DNA of 64,000 nucleotides. Origin: Bryobacterales bacterium. GTDB taxonomy: Bacteria; Acidobacteriota; Terriglobia; Bryobacterales; UBA6623. This document shows, in pieces, positions 35,363-43,864 of the stretch. Location: contig JAPOOG010000052.1 of NCBI GenBank assembly GCA_026713545.1, positions 17,213 through 81,212 of the forward strand. The letters are read 5' to 3'. The position numbers and the translations under genes are program-made. Positions within the stretch are counted from its first letter, which is position 1. Every line of letters begins with the position of its first letter. The notes under the pieces were generated by a model. The model did no database searches. It saw only the letters and a list, made by a program, of their open reading frames with translations, and had not been told where the DNA came from.

Positions 35363-35581
35363 CTGCTTTTTTCACCAAGTGCGAGGTGAAGTGCGTGAGA
35401 GGGCCGTCAGGACGAGGCGCGAGCCGCTGGGAGCCGGCAACACGGCCTTTACGGTTCGCCGGCCGTCAGATATTTCTTCTGGAGCGAATCAGTCTCCCGC
35501 CCATGGTTTTCACGAAACACGAAACACGAATCACGGCCTTTCTATCGCGTGCTTCGGCCTTCGGGTGGTGAGAAAGGCAGG
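35363..35581 (+). repeat. F1 repeat, copy 3
   Basis: A type-II copy with a degenerate left end (CTGCTTTTTTCACCAAG) and an intact right end GTGGTGAGAAAGGCAGG. It has the CACGAAACACGAATCACGG microrepeat block. The next bases, TTA, are the complement of the TAA stop of the DUF1501 gene. Confidence 0.8.
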
Positions 35582-37024
35582 TTAGCTCACCGCTTCTTCG
35601 ATCAGCTTCCCGCCGTTGACGGTCGGCCGCTCGGCGCGGGCGTTGTGCAGGTAGGTGAGATCGAGGTGATTCAGTCCGAGTTGATGCAGAATCGTCGCAT
35701 GGATGTCGTGGACGTGGTAGGGCTTGTCGACGGCGCGCAATCCGATCTCGTCGGTCGTGCCGATGGCCTGTCCCGGCTTGACGCCGCCGCCGGCCATCCA
35801 GATCGTGAAACCCCACGGGTTGTGGTCGCGTCCGATGCCTTTCTCGTTGAACGGCGTCCGGCCGAATTCACCTCCCCACACCACGAGGGTCTCGTCCAGC
35901 AGACCGCGCGATTTGAGGTCCGTGAGAAGGCCGGCGATCGGCTTGTCGGAGACCTTGCACCACTTCTCATGGTTGCCTTCGATGTCGGCATGGGCATCCC
36001 AACCGCTGCCGCTGCCGCAATAGCACTCGACGAATCGTACGCCGCGTTCGACGAGCCGCCTCGCCAGCAGGCAGTTCGAACCGAACCGGGCCGTCTCCTC
36101 CTCGTCCATGCCGTAGAGCCTCTTGGTCGCCTCCGATTCGCTCTCGACATCCACTGCCTCGGGCGCCGACGACTGCATCCGGTAAGCCAGCTCGAACGAC
36201 TCGATGCGTGCCTCGAGATCGGTGTCCTCGGGGCGCGTGCTGGCATGATGCCGGTTCAGGTCCCGCAGCAGATCGAGCTTGCGGCGCTGCTGCCGGTCGC
36301 CTATCGTCTCCGGCCGCGCCAGGTCGAGAATCGGCGGGCCTTCCTGCTGGAAGGGCGTCCCCTGGTACACGGCGGGCAGGAAGCCCGAGCTCCATGTCTT
36401 GGCTCCACCGACCACTCCCTTGTTGTCCGTGAGAATGACGAAGGACGGCAGGTCCTCGTTCGCAGTCCCGAGACCGTAGGTGACCCAGGAGCCGAGCGAC
36501 GGCCGGCCGGCGAGGATCGAGCCCGTATTCATTTGCGAGACCGACCCGACGTGATTCAAGCCGTCGGCCCAACATGAGCGGACCACGGCAAGGTCATCGG
36601 CGTGTTCGGCGATATGCGGATACCAGTCGGATATCCACAGTCCGCTCTCGCCGTGCCGCTTCCAGACACGTTTCGTGGGCAGGATGGTGTTGTCCGATGT
36701 CCCCATCGCCGTCACGGGTCGTCCGAACGACGCGGGCATTGGCTGTCCGGCCAGCTTGTCGAGCGCCGGCTTGTAGTCGAACAGATCGATGTGGCTGGGG
36801 CCGCCCTCCATGAACAGCCAGATGACCGACTTGGCCCGCGGCGCGTGATGCGGCGGCTTGTCGGCCAAGGCGTTGGCGGCGGACGCCCTGGGCAACACGC
36901 CGCTGCCCTCGATCAGATGGCTGAGCGCCAGCGCGCCGAGTCCGCTGCCTGCCCGCGTGAGAAACCGCCGGCGCGACTCGATCGGGCGTCGGCAGGGTCG
37001 TTGTCCGGACATCCGTGGCGTCAT
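35582..37024 (-). CDS. DUF1501 protein, Tat-exported
   Basis: A 480-residue protein with a twin-arginine signal SRRRFLTRAGSGLGALAL (about 17-35). The body is a DUF1501 domain, a sulfatase/alkaline-phosphatase-like fold: SVIWLFMEGGPSHIDLFDYK near residue 66, FVECYCGSGSGWDAHADIEGNH in the centre and VVWGGEFGRTPF with HNPWGFTIWMAGGGVKPG near the end supply the conserved Asp, His and Glu. DUF1501 and DUF1549/DUF1553 genes are commonly paired; here the gap is 12 bp. The reaction is unknown; complex glycan breakdown is often proposed. Its TAA stop adjoins F1 copy 3. Confidence 0.9.
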   Translation of the reverse strand: MTPRMSGQRPCRRPIESRRRFLTRAGSGLGALALSHLIEGSGVLPRASAANALADKPPHHAPRAKSVIWLFMEGGPSHIDLFDYKPALDKLAGQPMPASFGRPVTAMGTSDNTILPTKRVWKRHGESGLWISDWYPHIAEHADDLAVVRSCWADGLNHVGSVSQMNTGSILAGRPSLGSWVTYGLGTANEDLPSFVILTDNKGVVGGAKTWSSGFLPAVYQGTPFQQEGPPILDLARPETIGDRQQRRKLDLLRDLNRHHASTRPEDTDLEARIESFELAYRMQSSAPEAVDVESESEATKRLYGMDEEETARFGSNCLLARRLVERGVRFVECYCGSGSGWDAHADIEGNHEKWCKVSDKPIAGLLTDLKSRGLLDETLVVWGGEFGRTPFNEKGIGRDHNPWGFTIWMAGGGVKPGQAIGTTDEIGLRAVDKPYHVHDIHATILHQLGLNHLDLTYLHNARAERPTVNGGKLIEEAVS

Positions 37025-37036
37025 CGCTCGGGGGGA

Positions 37037-39304
37037 TCAGTAGCGGAACACGAACTCGTTCGAGTTCAACAGAGTGTGGCAAAAATCGACGACCGCCGCG
37101 GCGCGCGGCTCGCTCACGCCTTCGGGAATGAACGCCGGCAAGGCCAGCGCGCCGCTGTTCTCCTGCCGCTCCGCGATCAGGCGCTCTTGCTCGTCGAGAA
37201 ATGTCAGAGCCTTGTCCTTTTCCCAGCCATCCGGCTCGCGCGAGAAAGCCAGTGTATAGGCGTCGGAGATGCCTCCGCCCCAGTCGGTTCCGTTCGTCTC
37301 GAGAACCCGGCCGGCGAAACCGCGGGCCCAGCCAAGGAACTGATGGTTGTTGAGCATCAGCAGGGCTTGCGGGGCAGTTGTTGTTACGGTGCGCCGGGCG
37401 CAGCTTTCGTGCGTGTCCGGCATGTCGAACGCCAGCAGCATTGGATACCGTGCATTGCGCCGGACGAAAACGTAGACGCTGCGCCTCTGCGCGTCATTGG
37501 GGTCGTCGGGCGTGTCCCAACCACCGCGCGGCGTGGGCGCCCCCGCAGGGAGCGGCGGAAACACGCTCGGCCCGCCCATTTTCCGATGCAGCATGCCGGA
37601 CACGGCGAGCGCAGCGTCCCGAATGACCTCGCCCTCCAGCCGCTGCGGCGTGAAACGCCAGAAGAGCCGGTTGAGCGGATCGGCCCGGTGTGCGTCGTCA
37701 CGATATGCCGAGCTCTGCTGGTATGTTGCCGAGTTCATGATCAGCTGGTGCATGTGCTTGACGCTCCAGCCGCTCTTGATGAATTCGTCGGTCAGCCAGT
37801 CAAGCAGCTCGGGATGCGTCGGTGGCTCACCCATCAGGCCGAAGTCGCTGGGGGTCGCCACGATGCCGCGTCCGAAGTGATAGTGCCAGATTCGGTTGAC
37901 CATCACGCGAGGCGTCAGCGGGTTTTCTGGATTCGCTAGCCACTGGGCCAGTGCCGTGCGGCGGCCGGACGAGTCGACATGCGGTAGATGGGGAATCTCG
38001 GCCGGCTCGGGATCAAGAATCGAGAGAAAGCCCGGCCGCACCGCTTCACCCGGCGCTTCGTGAGAGCCGACACCGAGAATATGCGTCGGCGGGGCTTGAC
38101 GACCGATATCTCTTACGCCGGTTGCCTTTGGGGGTTCGCTTGGGTGCAGATGGTCGAACGTGTCCAACTGGGCCCGTAGCCGTTCGTACTCTTCCTTCTG
38201 TTCATCCTCGAGTCCCTTGGCAAGGCGTGCTTCGGTGTTGAGGAAACGCATCTCCCACAGATGCTTGCGATAGATCTGTCGATCGTAGGGAGTCTGAACT
38301 GCAAGCGGTCCGCGCAGCATGACGCGGGTTTCCGGAGCGCGTCGGGCGACCTGATGCTCCCAGGCTTTTTTCTTGGCGGGCTGAAAGAGTTCTTCGATGC
38401 GGGCGCGAATGTCTTTCGTCGCCTCTTCCCATTCGGCCAATCCGGCTTCGTATTCCCGTCGGTCCTCGGCCCCCAGAAGGATGATGTCGTCGTCCTCGGC
38501 GGTGTTGGCGAAAAAGGCTTGCAGACGATAGTAGTCCTTCTGCGAGATCGGGTCGAACTTGTGGTCGTGGCACTTGGCGCAGCCGTAAGTAAGCCCCAGG
38601 AAGGTGGCGCCGACGGTATCGGTCATGTCATGCAGGATCTCCTGGCGGCGCTGGCGGAGATTGGCGGCGTTCGTTTCGTCGGGAAAGTTGCGGTTGAAGG
38701 CGGTGGCTACGAGAGTGTCGAAATTTTCGGGCCACAGCTCGTCGCCGGCGATCTGCTCCTTGATGAAGAGGTCGTACGGTTTGTCCTGGTTGAAGGCCTG
38801 GATGACGTAGTCGCGATAACGCCAGGCATTGGGGCGCGTTTCGTCTGCTTTGAAGCCCTCGCTTTCCGCATATCGGGCCAGGTCGAGCCAATGACGTCCC
38901 CAGCGCTCGCCGTACTGCGGCGAAGCCAGCAGACGGTCAACGACTCCCGCGAAGGCGTCCGGGTCGTCGTCTCGCAGGAAGGCGGCCACGTTCTGCGGCG
39001 TCGGGGGCAGCCCGGTCAAATCGAAGTACGCCCGCCGCAGCAATGCAGCCTTGTCGGCTGGATCGCCCGGCTCGATCTGTTTCTCTTCCAACTTGTGGAC
39101 AATGAAGGCGTCAATTGGATTTCGCAGCCGGTCCTGACGCCTTGCTTCGGGGACCGCGGGGCGCTGAACCCTCTGGAAAGCCCAGTAGGAGCGCTGCCGC
39201 TCTGTAAACGGGTCTTCCGTACGCGGAGCGCCGGCGCTGAAGACCGTAAACATCAAGCCGGCTGTCAATACAGTTGACGGTAGGGCAACCCTGGTGGGAA
39301 TCAT
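37037..39304 (-). CDS. Secreted DUF1549/DUF1553 protein
   Basis: From ATG 39304 (GAGGA about 7 nt upstream) it encodes 755 residues. A signal peptide (about 1-28) leads into DUF1549 (about 60-270) with RYAESEGFKADETRPNAWRYR in two segments and TYGCAKCHDHKFDPIS, where CAKCH is a c-type heme motif, and DUF1553 (about 430-710) with NRIWHYHFGRGIV and TTAPQALLMLNNHQFL. Unlike the protein at 7947-11231 it lacks both the N-terminal PSCyt1 domain and the LamG insertion. It is followed 12 bp later by the DUF1501 gene, its usual partner. The two proteins probably act together outside the cytoplasm. Confidence 0.9.
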   Translation of the reverse strand: MIPTRVALPSTVLTAGLMFTVFSAGAPRTEDPFTERQRSYWAFQRVQRPAVPEARRQDRLRNPIDAFIVHKLEEKQIEPGDPADKAALLRRAYFDLTGLPPTPQNVAAFLRDDDPDAFAGVVDRLLASPQYGERWGRHWLDLARYAESEGFKADETRPNAWRYRDYVIQAFNQDKPYDLFIKEQIAGDELWPENFDTLVATAFNRNFPDETNAANLRQRRQEILHDMTDTVGATFLGLTYGCAKCHDHKFDPISQKDYYRLQAFFANTAEDDDIILLGAEDRREYEAGLAEWEEATKDIRARIEELFQPAKKKAWEHQVARRAPETRVMLRGPLAVQTPYDRQIYRKHLWEMRFLNTEARLAKGLEDEQKEEYERLRAQLDTFDHLHPSEPPKATGVRDIGRQAPPTHILGVGSHEAPGEAVRPGFLSILDPEPAEIPHLPHVDSSGRRTALAQWLANPENPLTPRVMVNRIWHYHFGRGIVATPSDFGLMGEPPTHPELLDWLTDEFIKSGWSVKHMHQLIMNSATYQQSSAYRDDAHRADPLNRLFWRFTPQRLEGEVIRDAALAVSGMLHRKMGGPSVFPPLPAGAPTPRGGWDTPDDPNDAQRRSVYVFVRRNARYPMLLAFDMPDTHESCARRTVTTTAPQALLMLNNHQFLGWARGFAGRVLETNGTDWGGGISDAYTLAFSREPDGWEKDKALTFLDEQERLIAERQENSGALALPAFIPEGVSEPRAAAVVDFCHTLLNSNEFVFRY

Positions 39305-39438
39305 GCGGATTCCTCGCTGCAAGCGACTATGGGACGCCGCAATGACATGCAACGACCCGCCACTACTATCCTACGTGGCGCGGCCCCTGTCAAAGCCGGG
39401 CAGCGGATTTCGGGACTCCACTGCTACGCCGCGGGCTG

Positions 39439-40065
39439 TTACCCCTTCAGTTGGTAGACCGCGATGTCGGCGCGCAGTGACGGCCACCAGCGGATGCGTT
39501 TGCCTCGTCGCAGAAAGTACGAACGCTCAATCGTCAATTGCTCTTGCCGCGCCGTCTCTTCGAAATCGAGCACCGTCAGGAAATGGATGTTCGGGGTATC
39601 ATGCCACTCGTAGGGAAGGTGGTCGGTCTTGGGGGCCTTGCCGTTGCGCAGCAACGAGGCGCGCACCGACCAGTGGCCGAAGTTCGGAAACGCCACGATC
39701 GCACGTCGTCCCACTCGAATCATTTCTCGCAGAACGTTAAGAGGACGGCGGGTCTCCTGTAGGGTCTGGCTGAGAATGATGTAGTCGAAACACAGCGGGG
39801 GATAGTCGGCGAGGCCCTTGTCGATGTCTCCCTGGTAAACGGACAAGCCGCGCGCGACGCATTTGCGGACTTTCTCGGGCGCAATCTCGACACCGCGCGC
39901 CTTGACGCCCCGCTGTTCTTCCAGCCAGCCGAGGAGTTCACCCTCGCCGCAACCGAGATCGAGCACGCTGGCGCCCTCCTCGACCATCTCGCCGATGATG
40001 GCGTAGTCCTCGCGGCCGAGAACTTGCGGAACGATGGAGCTGAGCATGGCTTCGGCGGTGGCCAT
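39439..40065 (-). CDS. metW: Methionine biosynthesis protein MetW
   Basis: A 208-residue class I methyltransferase-fold protein. The SAM-loop is VLDLGCGEGELLGWL, followed by GVEIAPEKV and QGDIDKGLADYPPLCFDYIILSQTLQ, all hallmarks of MetW; VAFPNFGHWSVRASLL is the second family mark. MetW binds and assists MetX in acylating homoserine. metX lies upstream on the same strand, but the two are separated by a 252-bp F1 repeat instead of being adjacent. TATAAT (40074-40079) 8 nt before the ATG gives metW its own potential, leaderless promoter. Confidence 0.93.
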   Translation of the reverse strand: MATAEAMLSSIVPQVLGREDYAIIGEMVEEGASVLDLGCGEGELLGWLEEQRGVKARGVEIAPEKVRKCVARGLSVYQGDIDKGLADYPPLCFDYIILSQTLQETRRPLNVLREMIRVGRRAIVAFPNFGHWSVRASLLRNGKAPKTDHLPYEWHDTPNIHFLTVLDFEETARQEQLTIERSYFLRRGKRIRWWPSLRADIAVYQLKG

Positions 40066-40073
40066 TTCTGACC

Positions 40074-40079
40074 ATTATA
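40074..40079 (-). promoter_or_regulatory. -10 box for metW, leaderless arrangement
   Basis: TATAAT on the minus strand with 8 nt before ATG 40065. It lies outside the F1 copy that separates metX from metW. The -35 region is weak. Confidence 0.5.
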
Positions 40080-40176
40080 GTGATCGTCGATTTCGCCGAA
40101 TCAGCCGGCGCTGCCGGCCCGAGCCAACCGGATCTACGAGAAGGCGGCTCAGCCCGAACGCCTCGGCGGTTGCTGA

Positions 40177-40428
40177 CCTGCATGTCTCACAACGTGGCGA
40201 GGTGAAGTGCGTGAGAGGGCCGCCAAGTCGAGGCGTGAGCCGCTGGGTGCCAGCAACTCGGCCTTTAAGGTTTTCACGAATCACGGCCTTTATGGTTCAC
40301 TGGCCGTCAGAGATTACTTCTTGGAGCGAACCAAACCCCACCAATGGTTTTCACGAAACACGAGACACGAGACACGAATCACGGCCTTTTATCGCGTTCT
40401 TCGGCCGTCAAGTGGTGTGATGTGCAGG
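40177..40428 (+). repeat. F1 repeat, copy 4, inside the metX-metW unit
   Basis: A 252-bp type-II copy from CCTGCATGTCTCACAAC to GTGGTGTGATGTGCAGG, with CTGA on the left and CTAA on the right. The right flank provides the TAG stop of metX. It contains several CACGAGACACGA microrepeats. Confidence 0.85.
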
Positions 40429-41550
40429 CTAAGCGCCCATTTGCGAAGCGGGAAGCGGCAGGCGTTTATAGGTGTTTTCCAGGAAGCTTTTGATCAACTC
40501 CGTCTGTTCCCCGACTTCGATCAGAAAGGCGTCGTGCCCGTAGTTCGAGGGAATCTCGACATAAGCGACGTCAAGATTGCGGCTGCGTAGCGCGCGGACC
40601 GTTTCCTGCGATTGGTAGCTCGGATAAAGCCAGTCCGAAGTAAAACTCAACACCAGAAAACGCGCGTCGGTGCGGCCGATCGCCTCGCCGATCGACGAAA
40701 ACCCCTGCACGGCATCGAACGAATCCATCGCGCGCGTGATCACCAGATAGGAATTCGCGTCGAAGCGGCTGACGAATTGCCCGCCACGGTATCGCAGGTA
40801 GCTCTCGACTTCAAACGCGCCGCTCGAATCCGGTTCAGGATCGCGGCGACGGCGGCCGAACTTTTCTCGCATCGAGTCGTCGCTCATGTAGGTGATGTGT
40901 CCGACCATCCGAGCCACGGCCAGTCCCCGCGCGGGACCGGCTCCTTCGTAGTAGTCGCCGTTCTCCCAATCCGGGTCGGCCATGATGGCCTGCCGCCCCA
41001 CTTCGTTGAAAGCGATCTGTTGCGCGGAATGCCGATGCGTGCCTGCGATCGGAATCGCCGAAGCCACGGCCTCGGGATAGTCGACGACCCATTGCAGGGC
41101 CTGCATCGCTCCCATCGAGCCGCCGGCCACCGACAACAACCGCTCGATGCCGAAGGAATCCGTAAGTTGCTTTTGAAGCCGCACCATGTCGGCGGTCGTC
41201 ACGTAGGGAAAAGAAGACCCATAGGGGCGTCCGGTGTCGGGACGAATGGACGAGGGACCGGTTGTGCCGCGGCAGCCGCCCAGGCAGTTGCTGCAAATCA
41301 CGAAGTACCTGTTCGTATCGAAGGCCTTGCCGGGGCCGATCATGTTGTCCCACCACCCCGGTTTCCCGTCCTCTTCGCTTATGCCCGCGGCATGCGCGTC
41401 TCCCGAGAAAGCATGCAGAACGACGACAGCGTTGGACTTGTCCGCGTCGAGCGCGCCATACGTTTCGTAGGCGACTTCCACTGCGCGCAGGGTCTCGCCG
41501 CAGTCGAGCGGGAGTTCCTCGAATTGAGCGGTTTGCGTTCGAACGATCAT
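40429..41550 (-). CDS. metX: Homoserine O-acetyltransferase (or succinyltransferase) MetX
   Basis: From ATG 41550 the enzyme has 373 residues, the usual size. It transfers an acyl group from acyl-CoA to homoserine, the first committed step of methionine synthesis. Motifs: NAVVVLHAFSGDAHAAG, ICSNCLGGCRGTTGPSS, and the nucleophile elbow SVAGGSMGAMQALQW with Ser145; FTSDWLYP holds the Asp and NYGHDAFLIE the His of the triad. Whether acetyl- or succinyl-CoA is used cannot be told. The open frame to 41640 lacks family resemblance. Its TAG stop is the edge of F1 copy 4; metW follows after the repeat. Confidence 0.93.
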   Translation of the reverse strand: MIVRTQTAQFEELPLDCGETLRAVEVAYETYGALDADKSNAVVVLHAFSGDAHAAGISEEDGKPGWWDNMIGPGKAFDTNRYFVICSNCLGGCRGTTGPSSIRPDTGRPYGSSFPYVTTADMVRLQKQLTDSFGIERLLSVAGGSMGAMQALQWVVDYPEAVASAIPIAGTHRHSAQQIAFNEVGRQAIMADPDWENGDYYEGAGPARGLAVARMVGHITYMSDDSMREKFGRRRRDPEPDSSGAFEVESYLRYRGGQFVSRFDANSYLVITRAMDSFDAVQGFSSIGEAIGRTDARFLVLSFTSDWLYPSYQSQETVRALRSRNLDVAYVEIPSNYGHDAFLIEVGEQTELIKSFLENTYKRLPLPASQMGA

Positions 41551-41641
41551 GCCAAGGCGAGACGGCCAGCCGGTTCGACTGTCTGTATGATACCGCCCGG
41601 CTGAGGGGGAACGCTGCGGTCGAGAGGGAGGCGGATACAAG

Positions 41642-42175
41642 CTACGGCGTTTCCGCCGCGACCGTCGGCGCGGCCTGCTCGGCTTCGGTCTCGCTGCTGT
41701 CCGCCGCCGTCTCTGGAGTCTGCCACTCCGCTTCGTCGAATCCCCAGTGATTGAGAATGATCAAGCTTGATGGCTCCGTCTCTGGCCTGCATGTCTCGCC
41801 ACGTGGCGAGGTGAAGTGCGTGAGAGGGCCGTCAGGACGAGGCGCGCGCCGCTTGGCGCGCGCAGGCGTACTTGACGGTACGTCGAGCACGGCGAGCAAG
41901 CGCAATGAAGTCATGACGGTCGTATCGCATGCTTCGGCCGTCGGGTGGTGAGAAACGCAGGCTAGCACGTCGCCAACGCCGAACTCGCGTCTTCCGTGCC
42001 TCGCCTCGGGTTCATCGCGCAGCCGCTTCCAAACCGCGTACGGAGTCGGCGCTTCGATTTCACCCGCTTCGTTGTAATCGCGAATCCGGAGGCGGTATGG
42101 CCTGGGCTTCGGAGGCGACTCTCTGAACTTTTGAATCTGGGAGTCGCGGAGATAAAAAAGCTTGTAAAAAGGCAT
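41642..42175 (-). CDS. Small hypothetical protein carrying an in-frame F1 repeat insertion
   Basis: A 177-codon frame from ATG 42175. Residues 1-71 (MPFYKLFYLRDSQIQKF..., ending FGVGDVL) and 132-177 (ETEPSSLIILNHWGFDEAEW..., Glu/Ala-rich tail) look like two parts of one small acidic protein. Residues 72-131 are encoded by F1 copy 5 (41783-41962, exactly 180 bp) and have a peptide (SHHPTAEACDTT, LRLLAVLDV) that other F1 copies also encode in the same frame. Removing the 60 codons joins GVGDVL to ETEPSSLIIL smoothly. I do not recognise the family. It lies 51 bp downstream of the GT2 gene. Whether the longer protein is made and works is unknown. Confidence 0.7.
   Translation of the reverse strand: MPFYKLFYLRDSQIQKFRESPPKPRPYRLRIRDYNEAGEIEAPTPYAVWKRLRDEPEARHGRREFGVGDVLACVSHHPTAEACDTTVMTSLRLLAVLDVPSSTPARAKRRAPRPDGPLTHFTSPRGETCRPETEPSSLIILNHWGFDEAEWQTPETAADSSETEAEQAAPTVAAETP
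41786..41961 (+). repeat. F1 repeat, copy 5, inside a coding frame
   Basis: A 176-bp type-I copy from CCTGCATGTCTCGCCAC to GTGGTGAGAAACGCAGG. Left flank CTGG, right flank CTAG, but the TAG is out of frame for the host gene, so the frame stays open through the whole element. Confidence 0.88.
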
Positions 42176-42225
42176 GCCGGCTGCGACTGCCTCAACATTA
42201 TCACGGTTGGCGAAACCGGCCGCAT

Positions 42226-43842
42226 TCAGCAGCCGGGCCCCTCTTCCATCTTGATGGCCAAGGCGCGCCCGGTTTCCCAGCGGAACTTGCAGGCTTGGAA
42301 GCTCAAGAGCCCCGCGGTGAAATAGAACCCCGTCACGAAGAGCGCGGCGAAGGGAAGCGTAGTCCAGTGGCCGATGTCCGCCAGGTACGCCATGCAGCAA
42401 GCGTAGTACGTGCCGGCAACGAAGTTCGCAACGGGCAGCCAGCCGCTTGATCGCCGGTAACGCAACCGCGCCAGGCGTGCCTGCTCGCGATGGGTGGTGT
42501 ACTTGGCGGTTCGTTGAAACGGAGACTTCATGCCGAGCATCCCCTCCAGCACAGCCCTGGTGTTGGTGATGGTCAGTCCGATTCCCGTGGCTGCCAACGC
42601 CGGAATCAGCAAGAGTTTCCACCACCACCTGGACGGAAACAACTCTTTCTGAGCAAGCAGGTAGAACGTCGAAAGCGAACTGAACGTGCCGAAGAACAGC
42701 AGGATATCGAGCAACAGAAACCCAAAGTGGCCCTGGTGAAAGCGGACGATCGCTGAGGGCAGCCATAAAATTGACAGCAATACGACCAAGGGGTATGAGA
42801 CGTTCGAGGTCAGATGAAAGAATGCCTCCAGCTTTACTTTCGCCGGTAGATGAGAAGCGAACATCGCCGGAAGGATCTTTCGGCCGGTCTGAATCAGACC
42901 CTTCGCCCAGCGCGCCTGTTGGACTTGAAACGCCGTGAGGTCCGTAGGCAACTCCGAGGGCGCCTCGACATCGGGAAGGTAAACGTACTTCCAACCCGTC
43001 ATTTGAGCGCGGTAACTGAGATCGGTATCTTCCGTCAGAGTGTCGTGCTGCCATCCACCGGCTTCTTCAATCATGGCGCGCCGTAAAACGCCGGCGGTCC
43101 CGTTGAAGTTGAAGAAACGTCCGGACCGGGCCCGCGCACCGTGCTCGAAGACGAAGTGTCCGTCGAGCAGCATCGCCTGAACACTCGTTAGGACGGAATG
43201 ATTCCGGTTGCGGAAGGTCCAGCGCGCTTGGACGGCGCCGACAGTCGCATCGGTGAAATGGTGGACCGTCCGATGCAGGAAGTCGGGCAAAGGCCGGAAG
43301 TCTGCGTCAAAAACCGCGATCAACTCACCGCGCGCCGTGTCAAGCCCGGCTTGGAGGGCGCCGGCTTTGAAACCATGGCGATGACTCCGGTGACGATATT
43401 CCACAGGAGATCCCTGAGCCGCCCAATGCTCGACCGTGGCGCGGGCCACTCGGCGGGTTTCGTCGGTCGAGTCGTCGAGAACCTGAATCTGAAGCCGATC
43501 CCTCGGGTAGTCCAAACGGCACGCGGAGTCCAACAATTCCTCCACAACGAACTGTTCGTTGTAGAGAGGGAGTTGCACCGTCACGACCGGAAGTTCGGTG
43601 AAGTGCACGGCCGGTTCTCCCGTCGCCCGGTCGCGATGCCGGTAGTAGAGATAGACCAACTGATAGCGATGCAACCCGTACGCGCTGAGCACGAGCATCA
43701 CCACCAGATACAGGGCGGCCAGGCCCCAGTCGAGTGAGCTACTCTGGGTAGCGCCTCGCGAGATCTGCTCGAACCATCCGACCGCCTCGTTCCAAAGAGA
43801 GGCGTTATCCCAGAGAGCAGGGGGAGGGGCTTTTGGAAACAT
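42226..43842 (-). CDS. Processive GT2 family glycosyltransferase (cellulose-synthase-like)
   Basis: A 538-residue membrane enzyme. One or two helices lie near residues 40-60, then a GT-A domain: VTVQLPLYNEQFVVEELLDS, DDSTDETRRV, FDADFRPLPDFL (DxD), TEDTDLSYRAQMTGW (TED) and VQQARWAKGLIQTGRKI (QxxRW). Four or so helices follow (about 340-515). The motif set is that of beta-glycan or glycolipid synthases such as CslA-type glucomannan synthase; no PilZ domain is present. The start is ATG 43842 with GAGGG just upstream. It is divergent from the GT87-like gene with only 22 bp between their longest starts, suggesting a shared envelope-glycan role. Confidence 0.9.
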   Translation of the reverse strand: MFPKAPPPALWDNASLWNEAVGWFEQISRGATQSSSLDWGLAALYLVVMLVLSAYGLHRYQLVYLYYRHRDRATGEPAVHFTELPVVTVQLPLYNEQFVVEELLDSACRLDYPRDRLQIQVLDDSTDETRRVARATVEHWAAQGSPVEYRHRSHRHGFKAGALQAGLDTARGELIAVFDADFRPLPDFLHRTVHHFTDATVGAVQARWTFRNRNHSVLTSVQAMLLDGHFVFEHGARARSGRFFNFNGTAGVLRRAMIEEAGGWQHDTLTEDTDLSYRAQMTGWKYVYLPDVEAPSELPTDLTAFQVQQARWAKGLIQTGRKILPAMFASHLPAKVKLEAFFHLTSNVSYPLVVLLSILWLPSAIVRFHQGHFGFLLLDILLFFGTFSSLSTFYLLAQKELFPSRWWWKLLLIPALAATGIGLTITNTRAVLEGMLGMKSPFQRTAKYTTHREQARLARLRYRRSSGWLPVANFVAGTYYACCMAYLADIGHWTTLPFAALFVTGFYFTAGLLSFQACKFRWETGRALAIKMEEGPGC

Positions 43843-43864
43843 TTTCCCTCACCGGCGTTTCAGT

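Noticed and set aside
42226..43054. Upstream extension of the small 41642-42175 gene
   Set aside because: That part is an out-of-frame shadow of the GT2 gene. ATG 42175 begins the family-like segment.
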